From contig CANLQK010000003.1 in NCBI GenBank assembly GCA_947493255.1, positions 1 through 64,000 of the forward strand: a DNA stretch of 64,000 bases, read 5' to 3'. Under the pieces are notes generated by a model. The model was not told where the DNA came from. It ran no database searches and saw only the letters and a list, made by a program, of their open reading frames with translations. How positions within the stretch are numbered: the stretch's first letter is position 1; the number at the start of each line of letters is the position of its first letter. The translations under genes were made by a program, and so were the position numbers. Source of the DNA: an uncultured Paracoccaceae bacterium. GTDB lineage: Bacteria > Pseudomonadota > Alphaproteobacteria > Rhodobacterales > Rhodobacteraceae. This document shows, in pieces, positions 58,591 through 64,000 of this stretch.

Positions 58591-59730
58591 ATGGTATTGA
58601 ATAGACGTTTTTTAGTTTGTGGTTTGGGATCCTTGGCATTTGCAGCCTGCACGCAAACGGCCACAACCCGCCAACCTTCTGCGCAAACATTGGCTGCTGA
58701 CTTGCGCCCGCTACAAACGCCGGCGTTTTCAGCGTGGGTTGCACAGTTTCGAGGGCGTGCTCGCGCGGCAGGAATTAGTGAAAACACACTGAATGCCGCC
58801 TTCGCCGACGCTGGATACATTCCCGGTGTTGTTGATCGTGATCGTAACCAAATTCAAACCCGCCGCACCTTCGAGGACTATTTGGCCATCGTTGCGTCTG
58901 ACGAACGCATTGCGAAAGGTCGGGCTGCGTTACTACAAAATGCGAGCGTCTTGCGGGCAATCGAAAGCCGATACGGTGTCGACCAGCTCATCGTTGCTGC
59001 GATTTGGGGCGCGGAAAGTTTCTATGGCGAACGGCGCGGCGAGATTCCGGTTATATCTTCAACCGCAACTTTGGCGTTTGATGGCCGGAGGGGGGCGTTT
59101 TATGAAAGCCAGCTCATTGCTGCGCTCAAGATTTTGCAAAATGGTGATACGACCGCCAGCAATATGCGCGGAAGCTGGGCTGGGGCAATGGGACACACGC
59201 AGTTTATCCCGACTTCTTACGAAGGTTTCGCTGTAGATTTTACCGGCGATGGTCGGCGAGATATTTGGTCGGATGACCCAAGCGATGCATTGGCGTCGAC
59301 GGCAGCCTATTTGGCCCGAAACGGTTGGCGGTCAGGTTTGAAATGGGGCGCAGAAGTAGGCACGGGCGGCCCTGATGGTCGCGTGATTCAGCCGCAAGCT
59401 GGCGGCGTTCGGTTTAATGTTACTCAAAATTTCAACGTCCTGAAAACTTATAATAACTCGGATTTTTATGCCTTAGGGATAGGGCATCTTGCTGACCGTA
59501 TTGGCGGTGCGGGCCCATTGCGAGGCAGTTTCCCACCTGACGCAAATGGCCTGACACAAGCGGATAGAATGACGGTGCAACGTGGATTGATCCAACGTGG
59601 ATATGACGTTGGTACTGTGGATGGCGTGATTGGACCCAAGTCCATCGAAGCCATTCGGGATTTTCAACGCCGGCAAGGGCTGGCCGTAACGGGGCTTGCT
59701 ACTCGTGATGTTCTGGCGCGATTGCGATAG
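58591..59730 (+). CDS. Lytic murein transglycosylase (MltB-like) lipoprotein with peptidoglycan-binding domain
   Basis: AAIWGAESFYGERRGEIPVISSTATLAFD, GSWAGAMGHTQFIPTSYEGFAVDFTGDGRRDIW; C-terminal PG_binding_1; FAAC lipobox. Confidence 0.93.
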   Translation: MVLNRRFLVCGLGSLAFAACTQTATTRQPSAQTLAADLRPLQTPAFSAWVAQFRGRARAAGISENTLNAAFADAGYIPGVVDRDRNQIQTRRTFEDYLAIVASDERIAKGRAALLQNASVLRAIESRYGVDQLIVAAIWGAESFYGERRGEIPVISSTATLAFDGRRGAFYESQLIAALKILQNGDTTASNMRGSWAGAMGHTQFIPTSYEGFAVDFTGDGRRDIWSDDPSDALASTAAYLARNGWRSGLKWGAEVGTGGPDGRVIQPQAGGVRFNVTQNFNVLKTYNNSDFYALGIGHLADRIGGAGPLRGSFPPDANGLTQADRMTVQRGLIQRGYDVGTVDGVIGPKSIEAIRDFQRRQGLAVTGLATRDVLARLR

Positions 59731-59796
59731 GTTTCGCCGTAGACTTCTTCGTGTTTGTGGGACAGTTTGTGATGACCCCATAGTCCGAGAAATTCT

Positions 59797-61062
59797 ATGA
59801 CCCTTCCAAATCTGAACGACCCGAATGCGTTTTTGCGCGAGCTGTTTGATGTTGCAGTTAAACAGGCCGACCCAATGCGCTGCTTGGCGCCTTATTTGGG
59901 CGATAAGCCCAAAGGACGTGTGGTGGTTTTGGGTGCAGGCAAGGCGTCAGCGCGTATGGCCGAGGCAGTAGAAGCTGCTTGGGGCCCGTGCGAGGGTTTT
60001 GTCATCACGCGATACGGATACGCACGCCCCTGCAAAGGGATCGAGATTGTAGAGGCGGCGCATCCTGTGCCCGACCAAGCCGGCGTCGAAGCCACGCAAC
60101 GTCTGTTAAGTATCGCCAACGGGCTTGGACCTGATGATACCTGCGTGATGTTAATATCGGGCGGCGGATCGGCGTTGTTGTGCGCGCCTGCAAATGGCCT
60201 GACGTTGGCAAACAAACAGGATTTGAGCGCAGCGATGTTGGCCAGCGGTATGCCCATCGGCGATATCAACGGCATCCGCAAAGAACTGTCCGCGGTGAAA
60301 GGTGGACGTTTGGCAGCGGCAGTGCACCCAGCAAAACTAAAGGTATTGATGATTTCGGATGTTCCGGGAGATGCACCAGGTGATATCGCAAGCGGCCCGA
60401 CAGTTGGCCATGATGGCGATGCAGAACGTGCGGTCCGGACTTTGGCCGATTGGGAAGTCACGCCGCCTAAGCCGATTGCTTCGTTTTTGGCAGCCGGTGG
60501 CGACCCTTTGGGGGCGGATGACGTGCGGTTGGATAGTGTGGAAAACGTGATTGTTGCCGCGCCGTCGCAATCTTTGGCCGCTGCAGAAAAGCTGGCCCGT
60601 CAGACGGGTGTCAAAGTGCGCAATTTGGGGGACAACCTTGAAGGCGAAGCGCGGCAATTAGCTGTTGCCCAAGTGGGGGCCGCAGTTCAGATCGCTGATA
60701 GTCACCCCAAACAACCTGTCCTTTTGTTGTCAGGTGGCGAATGCACTGTGACGCGACGGGGCAACGGTGTTGGTGGCCCGAATGCTGAGTTCACGCTTGC
60801 TGCTGCCGTTGCGCTGAAGGGGCATCCAAAGATACATGTTCTGGCCTGTGATACAGATGGTGTGGATGGCGCGGCCGAAGTAGCAGGAGCAATTGCGGAC
60901 CCAACCACATTGGCGTTGGCCGAAGCAAAGGGCATTTCTGCTGATGCACAACTGGCTGAAAACAATGCGCATGGGTTCTTCGAAGCAATTGATGGGCAGG
61001 TTGTGACGGGGCCAACCCTGACGAATGTGAATGACTTCCGTGCAATACTGATCATGCCATGA
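59797..61062 (+). CDS. Glycerate 2-kinase / TtuD-MOFRL family kinase
   Basis: VLGAGKASARMAEAVE, MLISGGGSALLCAP, LLSGGECTVTRRGNGVGGPNAEF, ACDTDGVDGAAEVAGA. Confidence 0.92.
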   Translation: MTLPNLNDPNAFLRELFDVAVKQADPMRCLAPYLGDKPKGRVVVLGAGKASARMAEAVEAAWGPCEGFVITRYGYARPCKGIEIVEAAHPVPDQAGVEATQRLLSIANGLGPDDTCVMLISGGGSALLCAPANGLTLANKQDLSAAMLASGMPIGDINGIRKELSAVKGGRLAAAVHPAKLKVLMISDVPGDAPGDIASGPTVGHDGDAERAVRTLADWEVTPPKPIASFLAAGGDPLGADDVRLDSVENVIVAAPSQSLAAAEKLARQTGVKVRNLGDNLEGEARQLAVAQVGAAVQIADSHPKQPVLLLSGGECTVTRRGNGVGGPNAEFTLAAAVALKGHPKIHVLACDTDGVDGAAEVAGAIADPTTLALAEAKGISADAQLAENNAHGFFEAIDGQVVTGPTLTNVNDFRAILIMP

Positions 61063-61958
61063 AAAAATGGGTGAAACGCGTTGGCCAAATCAGTGGCGCG
61101 ATATTGGCCGTTTTGGTTGGCATGGTTGCCTGCAATTCATTGCCCCAACCTGTCGCGCCCGCTGCGCCAAACAATCTGCGTGTCGCGACCTATAACGTAC
61201 ATTACATTTGGCTTGGCAGACAGACTGGCGATTGGTCGGTGGGCGATTGGGATCGCCGCAAATTACCGTTGCAATCTGCGTTCCGGTCATTGGACGCGGA
61301 TGTTGTCGGTTTTCAGGAGATGGAAAGTTTCGGTCGTGGGCTGGCGCCCCAAAATCTGACGCTAGATTTTCTACGCGATCAAAACCCAGATTATGCTGTT
61401 GCCGCCGTGGGTGACCCCGCCGACTTTCCATCCACGCAGCCAATTTTCTATCGCACCGATCGATTGACGCTGCTGGATCAGGGATGGTTCTTCTTTTCCC
61501 ACACGCCAGACGTAATCTATTCGCGCACCTTTAATGGATCATGGCCCGCTTTCGCCAGTTGGGCGGAATTCAAAGACAAAGACGGAACCACCTTTCGTGT
61601 TTACAATCTGCACACGGAATACCGCAGCATGTCGAACAAACAGCTCGCGGTGGCGCTGGTGGCCGAACGCATTGCTGAACCGGCCGGCCGTATGCCGGTA
61701 TTCGTGATCGGTGATTTCAATGCGATCCGTGGGTCGAAAACATTGGGAATTCTTGAGGATTCGGGCGTTACGTTCTGGCCTGCACAAGGGTCATCGTTTC
61801 ACTTCAATCGCGGGTTGAACCTGTTTCCGGCGATTGATCATATCGGTGGAACCGACGGAATTGAATCCGTTGGGGAGGCCTTTTCTGTACGAGGCAAATT
61901 TGATGGGGAATGGCCGACGGATCATTATCCCGTCGTTGGTGATTTCCGCCTGGAATAA
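61059..61958 (+). CDS. Endonuclease/exonuclease/phosphatase family lipoprotein
   Basis: LRVATYNVHYIWLG, VGFQEMESFGRGLAP, VIGDFNAIRGS, WPTDHYPVVGDFRL. Confidence 0.9.
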   Translation: MKKWVKRVGQISGAILAVLVGMVACNSLPQPVAPAAPNNLRVATYNVHYIWLGRQTGDWSVGDWDRRKLPLQSAFRSLDADVVGFQEMESFGRGLAPQNLTLDFLRDQNPDYAVAAVGDPADFPSTQPIFYRTDRLTLLDQGWFFFSHTPDVIYSRTFNGSWPAFASWAEFKDKDGTTFRVYNLHTEYRSMSNKQLAVALVAERIAEPAGRMPVFVIGDFNAIRGSKTLGILEDSGVTFWPAQGSSFHFNRGLNLFPAIDHIGGTDGIESVGEAFSVRGKFDGEWPTDHYPVVGDFRLE

Positions 61959-61968
61959 TGCGCCATAG

Positions 61969-62907
61969 CTACATCCAGATCAGGTTCATCACGTGGTAAA
62001 ACACTGGAGCCGCGAAAACCACACTGTCAAACTGGTCTACAAACCCACCTTGGCCAGGGATCAGGTGGGACCAATCTTTGACGTCGCGATCGCGCTTAAT
62101 TGCCGCGAACACTAGGTTCCCGAAGCCACCGACGGTCGCGGCGAGCGCGGCCATACCCATGGCGCCAACCACAGAAAACGGTGTCATCCATGCAAGCAAC
62201 CCGCCAATGACGGCAGCACATATAACGCCACAAGCCATGCCTTCCCACGTTTTGGCTGAAATTCCGGGGATAATGCGGGTTTTGCCGATACGCCTTCCAA
62301 AGAAGAAATCCAAAAGATCGCCAAATTGCACAACCATTATGAGGAACGCGATCAGCAAGACGCCCCGATCAGCGGGATACCCCTCAACGGACATCATCAT
62401 CAGGGCAGGTACATGGGACAGGCAGAAGACGGTTATCATCAAAGCCCACTGCGTTTCAGCGACTCTAATGAGAAAACGATCAGGGTTCCCTCGTAACGCG
62501 GAAACGATTGGCAACATTAGGAACGCATAGACGGGAATGAAGACGGAATAGAGGCCTGTCCAGCCAAGGCCGATGAACACGTATTGCAAAGGCAAAACGA
62601 CGAAGAACGCCAAGGCCAACGAGAGGTGGTCGGCCTTACGTTTGCTGGTTAGTGTTAAGAATTCTCGCAGGGCCGCAAATGACGCGAACGCGAAAAGAAC
62701 AAGTAAGCCCACTTTGCCAGCAACCAAGGCAAGGGTGAACAAAATGATCATCGCCCACCAGCTACGAACGCGTGTCATGAAGGTTTCGACAACAGGGTTA
62801 TCGTCGCCTGTACGAATGCGTAAAAGCTCCCCAACGATCGTCAGCGCGGTCATCAACCCACAGGTTGCAGCGAATAACCAAAGAAGATCAGATGTGGTGG
62901 AGGTCAT
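61969..62907 (-). CDS. Phosphatidate cytidylyltransferase family
   Basis: GDLLDFFFGRRIGKTRIIPGISAKTWEGMACG...KRDRDVKDWSHLIPGQGGFVDQFDSVVFAAPVFYH. Confidence 0.92.
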   Translation of the reverse strand: MTSTTSDLLWLFAATCGLMTALTIVGELLRIRTGDDNPVVETFMTRVRSWWAMIILFTLALVAGKVGLLVLFAFASFAALREFLTLTSKRKADHLSLALAFFVVLPLQYVFIGLGWTGLYSVFIPVYAFLMLPIVSALRGNPDRFLIRVAETQWALMITVFCLSHVPALMMMSVEGYPADRGVLLIAFLIMVVQFGDLLDFFFGRRIGKTRIIPGISAKTWEGMACGVICAAVIGGLLAWMTPFSVVGAMGMAALAATVGGFGNLVFAAIKRDRDVKDWSHLIPGQGGFVDQFDSVVFAAPVFYHVMNLIWM

Positions 62908-63569
62908 AGTTTTTCCTCCTTCGGGGCAAGGGCCACAAGTGCGTTAGATGCCCGTTTCAAGAATGCGGTTTTGTCTTCACCATCGTTGACATGGATCGCT
63001 TCGCCAAAAGTGACCGTACAGATGAGGGGCAGGGGGATGACCTCGCCTTTCGGCATGATCTCGGTGACATTTGCGATCCAAGTTGGGACCAGATCAATGT
63101 CGGGGCGTGCTATCCCTATGTTAAACAAACCAGCCTTAAACGGCAGCAGCGGGTCGTCTGTCATGTTCCGGTTGCCTTCTGGAAAGATGATGAGCGAAGA
63201 CCCATCATCCAAAGCATCCAATATGTTTTGCATAGGGTCATGACCGTCTTCGCGCGCCTCGGGGCGGCGGTCGACGAGGACACAGTTGAACACTTCTGGA
63301 CCCACAAAGGCGCGTAGCTTGTTTTTTAACCAATAATCCGCAGCCGCCACAGGCCGTACGTTACGCCGAAGGTTAGGGGGAAGGCATGACCAGATCATCG
63401 GCATATCCGCGTTGCTGACATGGTTGGCAAAATAGACGCGTTGACGGTTAACCGGCTCAATCCCTTGCCAATTCGCGCGCACAGCGGTCAAAAAATGCAC
63501 CAACATCGAGATCGCAACGCCAACTAATTTGGCCGCGGCACGTCTGGGAAGGGAAAGAATTGATTTCAT
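62904..63569 (-). CDS. 1-acyl-sn-glycerol-3-phosphate acyltransferase family
   Basis: YFANHVSNADMPMIWSCLP (NHxSxxD-like) and IIFPEGNRN. Confidence 0.9.
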   Translation of the reverse strand: MKSILSLPRRAAAKLVGVAISMLVHFLTAVRANWQGIEPVNRQRVYFANHVSNADMPMIWSCLPPNLRRNVRPVAAADYWLKNKLRAFVGPEVFNCVLVDRRPEAREDGHDPMQNILDALDDGSSLIIFPEGNRNMTDDPLLPFKAGLFNIGIARPDIDLVPTWIANVTEIMPKGEVIPLPLICTVTFGEAIHVNDGEDKTAFLKRASNALVALAPKEEKL

Positions 63570-63670
63570 AACCGTGATCTTGGCCGAGGTTGTATCATTT
63601 GGAAAGGGTGCGCCCCGTTTCCCTTACAGGCGAAACGGGGAACAGGGCGCGTTTTCGGGTTAGCAAAGGG

Positions 63671-63964
63671 TTATGCGGCTTTGTCGTCTTCGCCACCCAC
63701 GTATTCGGCCAACAGGCGTTCGTTGCGTGCTTCTTCGACACGTGTGATACGATCTTCGGAAAGACGTTCATCAAAACGAAGTTTGACAAAGTTCACCAAG
63801 GCCAGGGTCAAAAGAAGAATGCCGATGCCCCAATAGCCTTTGGTCGCGAGTGGCACGTCTGGCGACATGTAAAGAGACAGCGCAAGCATACCGTAGGCGA
63901 TGACGACGCCGATACCGTTAAAGAAAATGATGAGGCTGTTGTCGGATTTGTTGAAGTTTGACAT
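63671..63964 (-). CDS. Small membrane protein, unknown (97 aa)
   Basis: Two predicted hydrophobic segments, reasonable composition, single ORF. Confidence 0.6.
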   Translation of the reverse strand: MSNFNKSDNSLIIFFNGIGVVIAYGMLALSLYMSPDVPLATKGYWGIGILLLTLALVNFVKLRFDERLSEDRITRVEEARNERLLAEYVGGEDDKAA

Positions 63965-64000
63965 GATTTATTCCTTTCAAAAACAGTTCGTTATTTGGAT

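Overview
This 64 kb window looks like chromosome from an alphaproteobacterium, probably Rhodobacterales-like judging from gene content and codon style; that assignment is inference. It is densely coding and dominated by nitrogen-scavenging and catabolic modules: (i) a large repeat protein with ~49-aa N-terminal repeats, a VCBS-like domain and atypical ~24-25-aa RTX-like repeats; (ii) a scar joining a degraded phage/plasmid primase-like gene to a 5'-truncated Asp/Glu-hydantoin racemase; (iii) a cyanate uptake and hydrolysis operon (NrtA/B/D-type ABC transporter, DUF1348/NTF2-like protein, cyanase), divergent from an enhancer-binding-protein-like regulator that has GAFAGA instead of GAFTGA and two tandem 16-bp palindromes upstream; (iv) an AraC-regulated acyl-CoA/valine-type catabolic operon; (v) a two-component system next to a branched-chain-type ABC transporter flanked by two acyl-CoA ligases; (vi) a leucine/isovalerate (liu) operon with a TetR regulator and a clear palindromic operator; (vii) a TAXI-TRAP transporter with UspA, a class III aminotransferase and a two-component system; (viii) a desaturase/TIM-barrel pair with a LysR regulator; (ix) tRNA-Arg(UCU); (x) a guanidine module: a guanidine-I (ykkC) riboswitch, an ABC transporter, a GdmH-like ureohydrolase, a His-rich protein and a tiny membrane protein. 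The strongest candidate for a little-described system is the guanidine module, with its His-rich protein as a possible alternative nickel-delivery factor. A recurring architecture also stands out: GC-rich perfect hairpins without U-tracts directly after the solute-binding-protein gene in three unrelated transporter operons. All calls were made by reading the sequence and the ORF track; no searches were run.
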